NCBI RefSeq assembly: GCF_900114005.1 | Contig: NZ_FORM01000005.1 | Location: 229,920-293,919, forward strand | Direction of reading: 5' to 3' | DNA from: Olleya namhaensis | GTDB taxonomy: Bacteria > Bacteroidota > Bacteroidia > Flavobacteriales > Flavobacteriaceae | DNA: 64,000 nt | In this document: positions 28,395-37,513 of the stretch, piece by piece | Layout of the letters: each line of letters starts with the position of its first letter | Position numbering within the stretch: the first letter of the stretch is position 1 | Translations under genes and position numbers: made by a program | The notes under the pieces: generated by a model | Databases searched by the model: none | Seen by the model: only the letters and a program-made list of their open reading frames with translations | Told to the model about the DNA's origin: nothing

Positions 28395-29843
28395 TTAATT
28401 ACTTTGTGTTACTGTTGAAGTGTTACCATTTCCAATCTGATCTACATCACTTACATGAGTATTACCTGTTTGTGTAACAATACTATTATTAGCATTACCA
28501 TTTTGAAAAACATCACTAGTATGCGATAATCCAACTTGAGTTACATTACTAATATTACCCATTCCGTTTTGTGCAACTGTTGATAAATGTAAATCTCCTG
28601 ATTGCGCAACTGTACTTGTATTAGCATTTCCTGTTTGAGCAACAATCGACGTATTATCATTACCTGCTTGTGCTACAGAAGAACCATTAGAGTTCCCAAT
28701 TTGATCTACATCAGACGAGTTATCATTTCCATTTTGAGCTACCGAACTGTTATTCAAATTTCCTAATTGTTCCACATCAGAATCATTTAAATCCCCTACC
28801 TGAGCGACAAAAGACCCGTTATTATTACCTATTTGAGAGACATAAGACTCATTATCACTTCCTGTTTGAATTTGAGAAGAACCATTTGCATTCCCTATTT
28901 GATCAGTAGTCGATAGATTAGAGTTTCCTGTTTGAAAAACAGCACTGCTATTAAAGAAACCATCTTGATTAACATTAGAATCGTTCAAGTTACCATCTTG
29001 ATCTACGTCAGAAGTGTTATTTCCACCATCTTGCGAAACATAAGATGTGTTATCGTCACCAATCTGATCTACATCACTGGTATTGTAGTCTCCAGGGTAT
29101 CCTTGAAAAACGTCAGAGTCGTTATTGTCACCATCTTGAGTAACACTACTATCATTAAAATCTCCCCATTGATCTACATTAGAGTTGTTATTATCCCCAT
29201 CTTGATCTACGACACTTGTGTTGTCATCACCAGCAAAACCTTGTAATACATCAGAAATATTATTATCCCCGTCTTGATTAACACTTGAGTCATTTCTATC
29301 TCCACCTTGATCAACTTCCGAAGTATTAGAATCTCCATCCTGCCAAACATAAGATACGTTATCATCACCAACTTGGTCTACAGAACTAACGTGATTGTTT
29401 CCATTATACCCTTGTAAAACATCAGAGTCATTATTAACTCCATCTTGAGACACATCATTATCATTAAAGTCACCCCATTGGTCTACGTAAGAATCATTAC
29501 TAGTTCCATCTTGATCAATTGAAGACGTATTATCATCTCCATCTTGCCATACAAAAGAATCATTACTAGTACCATCTTGATCTACTGTACTTGTATTACG
29601 ATTTCTTAAAGGTCCATACCCACTAGCTTGTCTTACCTCAGAAGCATTTAAAGTTCCATTTTGATCTACAGCAGAATCATTGTCGTCTCCAACTTGATCT
29701 ACATCTGAATCATTTGTTAAACCTGATTGAGTAACTGCCGAAATGTTGTTGTTACCTTGAGATAATACTGAACTGTTGTTCGATTGTGCAAACATTACCG
29801 TCCCACACATTAGCGCTGCTGCGCTGAAAAATAATTTTTTCAT
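28395..29843 (-). CDS. Curlin-repeat protein, third copy
   Basis: 482 residues: signal peptide (MKKLFFSAAALMCGTVMFAQ) then about 40 curlin 11-mers such as NDSDVDQVGDD and NTSTVAQSGDL. A 13-residue variant with inserted aromatic-Gly pieces (VLQGYNGNNHVSS, VLQGFAGDDNTSV, VFQGYPGDYNTSD) recurs about every 66 residues, which would place regular bulges along the fibre. Its upstream region carries the shared operator palindrome but is otherwise more diverged than the other two promoters. First gene of the curli locus in transcription direction. Confidence 0.92.
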   Translation of the reverse strand: MKKLFFSAAALMCGTVMFAQSNNSSVLSQGNNNISAVTQSGLTNDSDVDQVGDDNDSAVDQNGTLNASEVRQASGYGPLRNRNTSTVDQDGTSNDSFVWQDGDDNTSSIDQDGTSNDSYVDQWGDFNDNDVSQDGVNNDSDVLQGYNGNNHVSSVDQVGDDNVSYVWQDGDSNTSEVDQGGDRNDSSVNQDGDNNISDVLQGFAGDDNTSVVDQDGDNNNSNVDQWGDFNDSSVTQDGDNNDSDVFQGYPGDYNTSDVDQIGDDNTSYVSQDGGNNTSDVDQDGNLNDSNVNQDGFFNSSAVFQTGNSNLSTTDQIGNANGSSQIQTGSDNESYVSQIGNNNGSFVAQVGDLNDSDVEQLGNLNNSSVAQNGNDNSSDVDQIGNSNGSSVAQAGNDNTSIVAQTGNANTSTVAQSGDLHLSTVAQNGMGNISNVTQVGLSHTSDVFQNGNANNSIVTQTGNTHVSDVDQIGNGNTSTVTQSN

Positions 29844-30037
29844 GTTAAATATATTTTAGATTAATAGCATGATAAAATTAGTGAGTTTTATAACATCAAA
29901 TTTAAATTACCGCTTAAAACTTTGAAAATCAAACACTTATTCGACAAAAAGAAGCTTATCAACGACGAAACGAAACTATTTGTAGGAAAATATATTCAAT
30001 AATAAATATTTAACTCATTGATTTTAAGTATTTTAAA

Positions 30038-30053
30038 TACGTAGTTCTACGTA
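30038..30053. promoter_or_regulatory. Curlin operator palindrome, copy 3
   Basis: TACGTAGTTCTACGTA (reverse complement of copies 1 and 2), 194 bp upstream of the third curlin gene start. The spacing is 6 bp shorter than for the other two. Confidence 0.75.
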
Positions 30054-30125
30054 CAAAACTCAACAAAAAAGCTAAAAACAACACTAAAGCGATTCAACTA
30101 AAGTTTTAATCTTTGCTTGTAGAAT

Positions 30126-30160
30126 AAAAAAAATCCACATTAATATGTGGATTTTTTTTT
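30126..30160 (-). terminator. Terminator after glnN
   Basis: Arms AAAAAAAATCCACAT / ATGTGGATTTTTTTTT around TAAT, just beyond the glnN stop. The rest of the 334-bp gap holds the third curlin promoter region. Confidence 0.85.
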
Positions 30161-30177
30161 ACTGGTTATCAATCTTA

Positions 30178-32364
30178 CTATTTAGTAAACAATAATTCTC
30201 TGTATTTTGTTAGAGGCCACAACTCGTCATCAACCAACAATTCCAATTTATCACAATTATACCTTATGGCATCAAATAAAGGTTTAACATTATTACAATA
30301 TGCTAAAGCCTTTTTCTCTAAATTTTCATTTTTATTAGATTTCTTACGGACTTCTGTCATTTTAGTAACATTAGCATTAATAGATTCTATATGCCCTGAT
30401 ATCTGTTCAATTAAGTTTAACTGCTCTTTAGCAAACGCTTTAAACCCCTCACCATAAATAGATTTTAATCCCTTCACGTTTTTAATTAATACATTTTGAT
30501 ACCTCACAGCAGTAGGCACAATATGGTTACGTGCAATATCCCCTAAAACACGACTTTCAATTTGGATACGTAAAACATAGTCCTCCATTTCAATTTCATA
30601 TCTAGCTTCGGACTCTACCTTATTCATAACACCTAGTCCTTCAAAAAGATCTAGCGTTTTTTTAGACACTTTTGCTTTTAAAGCAATTGGCGTGGTTTTA
30701 TTATTACTTAACCCTCTTTTCTTAGCTTCTTTTTCCCAAGCTTCACCATAACCATTTCCTTCAAATAATATATTTTTGGACTTTTTAATATACTCTCTAA
30801 GAATATTAAAGATGGCGTCATCTTTTTTCATATCCTTTTTATCAATTAAAGCATCTACTTCTGACTTAAAATCTATCAATTGTTTTGCCACAATACTATT
30901 TAAAACAGTCATTGGGTTAGCACAATTAGCAGTTGAGCCTACTGCTCTAAACTCAAACTTATTTCCTGTAAAAGCAAAAGGAGAAGTCCTATTACGGTCT
31001 GTATTATCCAATAAAACGTCTGGTATTTTACCAACTACATTTAGTTTTAGATCTGTTTTTTCTTCTGGAGATAATTTACCATCAGTAACATTTTCTAATT
31101 CGTTTAATGTCTTAGTTAGTTGCTCTCCAATAAATACCGAAATAATTGCTGGAGGCGCCTCATTTGCTCCTAAACGATGATCATTACTCGCAGATGCTAT
31201 TGCAGCACGAAGCAATTCTTCGTTATCATTAACCGCCTTAATTGTATTAATAAAAAAGGTTAAAAACTGAAGATTACTCATTGGTGTTTTTCCTGGACCT
31301 AATAAATTAACACCAGTATCCGTGCTTAAACTCCAATTATTATGTTTTCCAGAACCATTGACTCCAGCAAAAGGTTTTTCGTGAAATAACACTTTAAAAT
31401 TATGTCTGTCTGAAATCTTATCCATGACATCCATCAATAATGAATTATGATCAACCGCTAAATTAGCTTCGTCATAAATTGGAGCTAATTCAAACTGGTT
31501 TGGCGCTACCTCGTTATGCCTAGTTTTTACCGGTATACCCAATAGCATGCATTCGGTTTCTAAATCACGCATAAACGCCATCGCTCGATTTGGTATAGTT
31601 CCAAAATAGTGATCATCCAACTGCTGCCCTTTAGCCGGAGAATGCCCTAAAAGCGTGCGACCAGTCTGCACAATATCTGGTCTTGACATCGCTAAATCAC
31701 GATCTATTAAAAAATACTCTTGCTCCCATCCTAAAGACGCATTTACTTTTCTAACGTTTTTATCAAAATACTTACATACTGCAACAGCTGCACTATCCAC
31801 AGCTTGCAATGCTCTTAACAACGGAGTTTTATAATCTAAAGCTTCTCCTGTGTAAGACACAAAAACAGTAGGAATACATAATGTTGTACCATAAATAAAT
31901 GCCGGAGATGTTGGGTCCCAAGCAGTATAACCACGCGCCTCAAAAGTATTTCTAATTCCCCCATTAGGGAAACTAGACGCATCAGGTTCTTGCTGTACTA
32001 ATTGTCCGCCTCCAAATTTTTCTATAGCTAAACCTCCTCCAATAGTTTCAAAAAAAGCATCATGCTTTTCTGCTGTTGCACCTGTTAAAGGTTGGAACCA
32101 ATGCGTATAATGCGTTGCTCCTTTAGAGATTGCCCATTCCTTCATTCCTGTAGAAATATGATCAGCAACTACTCTATCTATTTTTTTTCCTAATTGTATA
32201 GCATCTCTAACGCTTTCAAAAGCTTCTTTAGTCAAATATTGACGCATTGTCGACTCATTAAAAACATTACTTCCAAAAATTTCAGAACGACGTTGTTTCT
32301 CTTCAATAACAATCGGTTTACGCTTTAATGACTCTTTTATAGCATGAAATCTTAATGTTGACAT
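30178..32364 (-). CDS. glnN: Glutamine synthetase type III
   Basis: 728 residues, the length of GSIII. The N-terminal segment (FGSNVFNESTMRQYL, HWFQPLTGATAEKHD) and the catalytic core with GWEQEYFLID, NEVAPNQFELAPIY and GVNGSGKHNNWSLST are diagnostic. Makes glutamine from glutamate, ammonia and ATP in the cytoplasm; GSIII forms double hexamers and is common in Bacteroidota. It is divergent from the unrelated-length GSII gene across 188 bp, so the intergenic region probably carries nitrogen-responsive promoters for both. Confidence 0.96.
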   Translation of the reverse strand: MSTLRFHAIKESLKRKPIVIEEKQRRSEIFGSNVFNESTMRQYLTKEAFESVRDAIQLGKKIDRVVADHISTGMKEWAISKGATHYTHWFQPLTGATAEKHDAFFETIGGGLAIEKFGGGQLVQQEPDASSFPNGGIRNTFEARGYTAWDPTSPAFIYGTTLCIPTVFVSYTGEALDYKTPLLRALQAVDSAAVAVCKYFDKNVRKVNASLGWEQEYFLIDRDLAMSRPDIVQTGRTLLGHSPAKGQQLDDHYFGTIPNRAMAFMRDLETECMLLGIPVKTRHNEVAPNQFELAPIYDEANLAVDHNSLLMDVMDKISDRHNFKVLFHEKPFAGVNGSGKHNNWSLSTDTGVNLLGPGKTPMSNLQFLTFFINTIKAVNDNEELLRAAIASASNDHRLGANEAPPAIISVFIGEQLTKTLNELENVTDGKLSPEEKTDLKLNVVGKIPDVLLDNTDRNRTSPFAFTGNKFEFRAVGSTANCANPMTVLNSIVAKQLIDFKSEVDALIDKKDMKKDDAIFNILREYIKKSKNILFEGNGYGEAWEKEAKKRGLSNNKTTPIALKAKVSKKTLDLFEGLGVMNKVESEARYEIEMEDYVLRIQIESRVLGDIARNHIVPTAVRYQNVLIKNVKGLKSIYGEGFKAFAKEQLNLIEQISGHIESINANVTKMTEVRKKSNKNENLEKKALAYCNNVKPLFDAIRYNCDKLELLVDDELWPLTKYRELLFTK

Positions 32365-32552
32365 ATATACTTTTTTATTTAATTATTTTACGAAATTACA
32401 AAATTTACCACACTCAAAATATCATACCCTAAAAAAAACAGGGTTATTAACATCTTTTTAATAAATTTAAGATTTATACCCTTGTTTTTTAATGGGTAAA
32501 TTCATTTTTATTTTATATTTGTCGTAACATATAACTAAAAAGTATTTTTACC

Positions 32553-33572
32553 ATGACTAAATCTAAATTAGAATATATCTGGCTAGATGGGTATCACCCA
32601 ACGCAAAACATGAGAAGCAAGACTAAAGTCGAAAACGATTTTAGCGGAAAATTAGAAGACTGTCCAATATGGTCTTTTGATGGATCTTCTACAAAACAAG
32701 CTTCAGGTGGAGCATCTGACTGTTTATTAAAGCCAGTTGCAATTTATCCAGATCCTGCAAGAAGAAACGGTTACTTAGTAATGACAGAAGTTTTAAATGC
32801 AGATGGTACACCACACGTATCAAATGGTAGAGCTACTATTGAAGATGAGGATAACGATTTCTGGTTTGGTTTTGAGCAAGAATATTTTATCATGGACAAT
32901 AAAACACAACTACCTTTAGGTTTCCCAATTGGAGGATATCCTGCTCCACAAGGTATGTATTATTGCTCTGTTGGTGGTAAACACACACATGGTAGAAAAT
33001 TAGTAGAAGAACATGCCGATTTATGTATCGATGCCGGTTTAAACTTTGAAGGAATTAACCAAGAGGTTGCTTCTGGACAATGGGAATACCAATTATTTGC
33101 ACAAGGTGCTAAAAAAGCAGGAGACGAAATTTGGGTATCAAGATACCTTTTAGATAGATTAACAGAACAATATGGTTACTATATAGAGTACCACCCAAAA
33201 CCATTAGGTAAAGACATGGATTGGAACGGTTCTGGAATGCACGCTAACTTCTCTAATTCTGTTTTAAGAACTTGTGGATCTAAAGAAACATATGAGAAAA
33301 TTTGTGAAGCATTTAGACCAGTAGTAAAAGAACACATTGCGGTTTACGGAGAGTTTAACGACCAACGTTTAACTGGCGATCATGAAACAGCATCTATCCA
33401 TGACTTTAGTTATGGTATCTCTGATAGAGGAGCATCAATACGTATTCCAATTATCACAGTAGAGAAAGGATGGAAAGGATGGTTAGAAGACCGTCGTCCA
33501 GCTTCAAACGGTGATCCATACAAAATAGCAGGTCGTATTATTAAGACAGTAAAATCTGCTAATATTAGCTAA
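32553..33572 (+). CDS. glnII: Glutamine synthetase type II (eukaryote-like)
   Basis: 339 residues, typical for GSII. Motifs: SFDGSSTKQA (DGSST), FGFEQEYFIMD, NWNGSGMHANFS, the RIPI arginine region and EDRRPASNGDPY. Same reaction as the neighbouring GSIII but a different family. I keep the GSII symbol with reservation, as annotators differ (glnA/glnII). A strong terminator follows within 50 bp. Confidence 0.95.
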   Translation: MTKSKLEYIWLDGYHPTQNMRSKTKVENDFSGKLEDCPIWSFDGSSTKQASGGASDCLLKPVAIYPDPARRNGYLVMTEVLNADGTPHVSNGRATIEDEDNDFWFGFEQEYFIMDNKTQLPLGFPIGGYPAPQGMYYCSVGGKHTHGRKLVEEHADLCIDAGLNFEGINQEVASGQWEYQLFAQGAKKAGDEIWVSRYLLDRLTEQYGYYIEYHPKPLGKDMDWNGSGMHANFSNSVLRTCGSKETYEKICEAFRPVVKEHIAVYGEFNDQRLTGDHETASIHDFSYGISDRGASIRIPIITVEKGWKGWLEDRRPASNGDPYKIAGRIIKTVKSANIS

Positions 33573-33601
33573 TAATAGCTATTGATTACATAGTTGAATC
33601 C

Positions 33602-33642
33602 AAAAAAAATGCTTTCTATAAATTATAGAAAGCATTTTTTTA
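33602..33642. terminator. Bidirectional terminator after GSII
   Basis: A 17-bp stem (arm AATGCTTTCTATA with A run, complementary TATAGAAAGCATT with T run) around AAT, between the GSII stop and the convergent exchanger gene. Confidence 0.85.
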
Positions 33643-33697
33643 TATCATAAAACCAACAGTCAACGTAATACTAATTGACATTTATAATGTGTTATTT

Positions 33698-34639
33698 TTA
33701 ACCTCTAAATACAAGTAGAATAAAAATACCATATAGTAATACCAATCCAAAACCTTTAATCTTTCCTATTTCATGTCGTTTTGGTAATAACCCTAATATT
33801 AATACTAGAGATGCAAAAATCAGCATCCAGAAAATATCTCTAGACAAAATAAGTGGCTCTGTTACAGGTATTGTTTTAATCATAGAAGTCAATCCTAAAA
33901 CAGATCCAATATTAAAAATATTAGACCCAATTAAATTCCCTAAAGAGATCGCTTTTTCTTTTTTAGCAGCCGCTATAACAGATGCAGCTAATTCTGGGAC
34001 ACTAGTACCAATAGCAATCATAGTCACCCCAATAACAGCCTCACTAACACCTAAACTGGTTGCAATTTGCGTTGCTCCTTTTACTAACCACTCACTACCA
34101 AAGTATAATGCTGCTGCACCAATTAGCAACCAAATTCCGATTTTAAAATTAGAAACAACCGCTAAAGCATCATCTACCTCTTCTAAATCGTCCGTAGATT
34201 TCTGAGTTCTTATTAAGTATACTATAAATACAATTAAACCTAAAAACAAGATTAATCCTTCAAGCGCAACCAACTGGTTATCGTTCCATAAAAAGTAATA
34301 TAACGCTATGGAAAACAACATCATAACAGGCCATGTTAACCTATAAAAAGATTTATCTATAGCAATAGCGCCAACAATAGCAGTAATTCCTAATACCAAG
34401 CCAATATTAGCAATATTAGACCCTACGACATTATTTATAGCAATTGCAGGCGACCCTTTTAAAGCCGCTTGTAAACTAACCAGTAATTCTGGTGCAGACG
34501 TTGCAAAAGACACAACCGTCATACCAATTACAATTTTAGAAATACTAAGTTTAAACGAAAGCGCTACAGACGATCGCACCAAAAACTCTCCTCCTACCAC
34601 TAATAATACAAAACCTAAAATAAGATATGCTACACTCAT
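33698..34639 (-). CDS. Calcium/sodium antiporter (YrbG-type)
   Basis: 313 residues with ten predicted helices and the two alpha repeats of the Na/Ca exchanger family: VSFATSAPELLVSL with NNVVGSNIANIGLVLG in the first half, AIGTSVPELAASV with GNLIGSNIFNIGSVLG in the second. The paired Pro-Glu and Asn-Ile residues form the ion site. Exchanges Ca or K for Na at the inner membrane. Convergent with GSII; monocistronic. Confidence 0.93.
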   Translation of the reverse strand: MSVAYLILGFVLLVVGGEFLVRSSVALSFKLSISKIVIGMTVVSFATSAPELLVSLQAALKGSPAIAINNVVGSNIANIGLVLGITAIVGAIAIDKSFYRLTWPVMMLFSIALYYFLWNDNQLVALEGLILFLGLIVFIVYLIRTQKSTDDLEEVDDALAVVSNFKIGIWLLIGAAALYFGSEWLVKGATQIATSLGVSEAVIGVTMIAIGTSVPELAASVIAAAKKEKAISLGNLIGSNIFNIGSVLGLTSMIKTIPVTEPLILSRDIFWMLIFASLVLILGLLPKRHEIGKIKGFGLVLLYGIFILLVFRG

Positions 34640-34762
34640 AAAAAATATAATTTTTGCGAAGATACATTTTGAAATCTTAATTAAGAATTTGGATTTCTAT
34701 TTTTTCGCTAAAGCGGAAAGTCTGTCGTTGAAAACTAAAAAAATAGTTAAAAAACTAAAGTT

Positions 34763-34778
34763 ATAGTTGTATAACTAT
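34763..34778. promoter_or_regulatory. Candidate BlaI-family operator
   Basis: ATAGTT-GTAT-AACTAT inverted repeat with further TAGTT/AACTA half-sites on both sides (TAGTTAAAAAACTA upstream, TTAGTTA downstream), 38 bp before the blaI-like start. BlaI/MecI repressors bind dyads of this kind, so autoregulation is likely. Confidence 0.6.
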
Positions 34779-34816
34779 TTTTTTAGTTATGTTTGTTTTG
34801 TACAAAAATGATACTC

Positions 34817-35176
34817 ATGCAAAAGCTAACAAATAAAGAAGAAGAAATTATGCACATCCTATGGAAGCTAGAACATGCTTTTGTAAAAGATGTCATGGCA
34901 GCCATCAAAACAGATAAGCCACATTATAACACACTATCAACAATGATTAGAAATCTTGAAGAAAAAGGCTATGTTAGTTATGAAGCTTTTGGAAAAACAC
35001 ACCGCTACTTCCCTATCGTTGCCAAAGAGGACTATCGTAATAAGTTTATGAACACCGCTATAGACAACTACTTTAATAGCTCTTATAAAAATGTGGTTTC
35101 TTTTTTTGCTAAAGAAGAAAAAATAAGCGTTGACGAGCTAAAAGAGATTATTCGTTTAATAGAAAACCAAGACTAA
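34817..35176 (+). CDS. BlaI/MecI/CopY-family transcriptional repressor
   Basis: 119 residues starting at the ATG at 34817 (an ATG at 34808 and a TTG at 34793 are also in frame; homologues start MQKLTNKEEEIM). Winged-helix DNA-binding domain with the HYNTLSTMIRNLEEKGYVSYE recognition region and a C-terminal dimerisation helix. Normally released from DNA by proteolysis triggered by the partner membrane protease, which follows here 2 bp downstream. Operator-like dyads lie immediately upstream. Confidence 0.9.
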   Translation: MQKLTNKEEEIMHILWKLEHAFVKDVMAAIKTDKPHYNTLSTMIRNLEEKGYVSYEAFGKTHRYFPIVAKEDYRNKFMNTAIDNYFNSSYKNVVSFFAKEEKISVDELKEIIRLIENQD

Positions 35177-35178
35177 AC

Positions 35179-37443
35179 ATGGACTACTTTTTAAAAGCTT
35201 CGGCAATTATCATACTATTTTACGCGTGCTACAAATTATTTTTACAACGCGATACCTTCTTTCAGGCCAACCGTTGGTTTCTGTTAATAGGATTATTTAT
35301 TGCAATAGTATTACCACTTGTAATTATTCCTATTTATATAGAATACACTCCAAGACCAATACAATTTTTTGAAACCTCAGCAATCACTTTCCCGACACAA
35401 CAAACAACCCAAGCTCCTCCATTTGATTATTGGCAGCTATTACCTTTTATATATTTAGCAGGCGTACTATTTGTAACAACAAAAGTGACACTTCAATTTG
35501 TATCATTAAACAGGTTATTAAAAAATCAAAAGAAAACAAAAACTGAACAGTTTACATTTATTGAAACTGAATCTAATATCGCACCTTTTTCCTTTTTTAA
35601 TCGCATCGTATTTAACAGCAACCAGTTCACTAAAAACGAACTAGAACATATTATAACACACGAAAAAGTACACGCCAAGCAACTACACTCTATAGACATT
35701 TTATTAACCCAAATTGCAACCATCTTATTTTGGTTTAACCCGTGTATTTGGCTTTACACAAAAGCCATGCAACAAAACCTTGAGTTTATTGCGGATCACG
35801 AAGCTCAGAACACTATAGCATGCTCTAAAAGCTATCAAACCGTATTATTAAAAGCTAGTTTAACTACCAATCAATTGGCTATTACCAATAATTTTTATCA
35901 ATCATTAATCAAAAAACGAATCGTTATGTTACAAAAATCACAATCCAAAAAAAGCAATCAGCTTAAGTTTACAATTGTACTTCCTTTTTTAGCCTTGTTT
36001 TTAATGAGCTTTAATATAAAAGAAGTTTATATCGCTAAAGCGGAAACAAATAAAAGTACAATAGTTAAAACTGAAACGTTTACAATTACCACAAAATCAT
36101 CAGACACGGAGATTGAAGCTATTAAAAACCGATTAGAGACACTTACAAATGATTTAAAAATTAAATTCTCTGATATTAATAGAAATAGTGATGGAGAAAT
36201 TATTAATCTATCTATTGAAACACAATCTAAAAATAAAAACAATTTCACAAAACACATTACCTACAATCACAAAGATAAAAGTCCAATTGGTAACCTTATT
36301 TTAAAAGTTAAAAATAATGAATTGCATTTTGGCTATGAAAAATTTGGAATGAACATGAAAGTAACTAAAGAAGGTACAACAACAGTATTGACAGAACAAC
36401 TTTATTCAAAAAAAGAAACACAAAATGTAGGCACTGTACATCTGCAAAACACAAGAGACTCTGTTAATATCGTATTAGATAGTGACAATAATGAGGATAG
36501 TGATTTTTCATACAAAATAGAAACAGAAGCTATTGGTGATGATAAAAGCAAACTTATAATAACCGAAAATGGAAAGAAACCCTTGTACGTTATTGATGGT
36601 AAAATTGTAGAAGGAAATAACATTAATTATGACACAGAAAATATTGCATCAATAAACGTATTAAAAGGTAAATCTGCTGAAGAAACTTTTGGTGAACTAG
36701 GAAAAAATGGAGTTATCGTAATTACAAGTAAAAAACATTTTGAAAATGATAGTGAGAGCAAGACTTATAATTTTACACCAATTGTAGATAGCGTAAATCC
36801 TAAAAAAGCAATATTAAAATATCCAAATGAAGACAGTAACGCAAGTCAAACAAGTTACTCTAATAGCGTTTTTAACGACTCAACAATTATTATTATAGAT
36901 GGAAAAAAGGTTGATAATGGCGAATTAAAAAAATTAAATCCTGACAACATTAAATCTATGACTGTTTTAAAGGATAAAACTGCTAAGCAAGTTTATGAAG
37001 TTTATAGCGCATACGATACAAAAAATGTAAATAGGATTATTGAAATAACAACAAAAGAAAAAAACACCTCAAAAGAAATAATAATAAAAAATAACGATTC
37101 TATTAAAAAAGATAGTCCTTGGAAAATTAGCAACATTGAAGTATCTGGAACTTTTTATACTGATGATGAAGACCACTTAAAAAATGGGAGCACTTTAAAC
37201 ATCTCTGAAAACACACCAGAACTTGTTTTAAACCAGCATAAAGCTTATTTACAAACTCAAGGTATAGAGTTAAAATACTTAACTATTAATCGCAATAACA
37301 AAGATAAAATCACAAAACTTAAATTATCTGTGGTAGACAAAAAAGGTAAAAAATCTAAATTCACTTATCAAGCAAACAAAGGAATTAGTCCTGTAAAAAT
37401 AAGTTTAGATGGAGTTGGAAATATTGATGTTACTTCGGAATAA
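35179..37443 (+). CDS. M56-family (BlaR1-like) membrane metalloprotease with TonB-plug-like repeats
   Basis: 754 residues. N-terminal four-helix membrane domain with the zinc motif HEKVH (161-165) and the downstream EFIADHEAQ, as in BlaR1/MecR1. The penicillin-binding sensor is absent. Instead a long periplasmic part follows a helix at about 262-277, with two TonB-plug-like units: PLYVIDGKIV then INVLKGKSAEETFGELGKNG with VIVITSK, and IIIIDGKKV then MTVLKDKTAKQVYE with IIEITTK. It would cleave the co-encoded repressor upon an envelope signal; the signal is unknown. Confidence 0.88.
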   Translation: MDYFLKASAIIILFYACYKLFLQRDTFFQANRWFLLIGLFIAIVLPLVIIPIYIEYTPRPIQFFETSAITFPTQQTTQAPPFDYWQLLPFIYLAGVLFVTTKVTLQFVSLNRLLKNQKKTKTEQFTFIETESNIAPFSFFNRIVFNSNQFTKNELEHIITHEKVHAKQLHSIDILLTQIATILFWFNPCIWLYTKAMQQNLEFIADHEAQNTIACSKSYQTVLLKASLTTNQLAITNNFYQSLIKKRIVMLQKSQSKKSNQLKFTIVLPFLALFLMSFNIKEVYIAKAETNKSTIVKTETFTITTKSSDTEIEAIKNRLETLTNDLKIKFSDINRNSDGEIINLSIETQSKNKNNFTKHITYNHKDKSPIGNLILKVKNNELHFGYEKFGMNMKVTKEGTTTVLTEQLYSKKETQNVGTVHLQNTRDSVNIVLDSDNNEDSDFSYKIETEAIGDDKSKLIITENGKKPLYVIDGKIVEGNNINYDTENIASINVLKGKSAEETFGELGKNGVIVITSKKHFENDSESKTYNFTPIVDSVNPKKAILKYPNEDSNASQTSYSNSVFNDSTIIIIDGKKVDNGELKKLNPDNIKSMTVLKDKTAKQVYEVYSAYDTKNVNRIIEITTKEKNTSKEIIIKNNDSIKKDSPWKISNIEVSGTFYTDDEDHLKNGSTLNISENTPELVLNQHKAYLQTQGIELKYLTINRNNKDKITKLKLSVVDKKGKKSKFTYQANKGISPVKISLDGVGNIDVTSE

Positions 37444-37460
37444 ATAAATCTTTAAGCTAT

Positions 37461-37492
37461 AAAAAAAGACCTTCAATTGAAGGTCTTTTTTT
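37461..37492. terminator. Bidirectional terminator between the M56 and endonuclease genes
   Basis: 32-bp perfect palindrome with core GACCTTCAATTGAAGGTC, flanked by seven A and seven T, serving both convergent genes. Confidence 0.88.
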
Positions 37493-37513
37493 ATGTTTTA
37501 TACTTTATAACAA

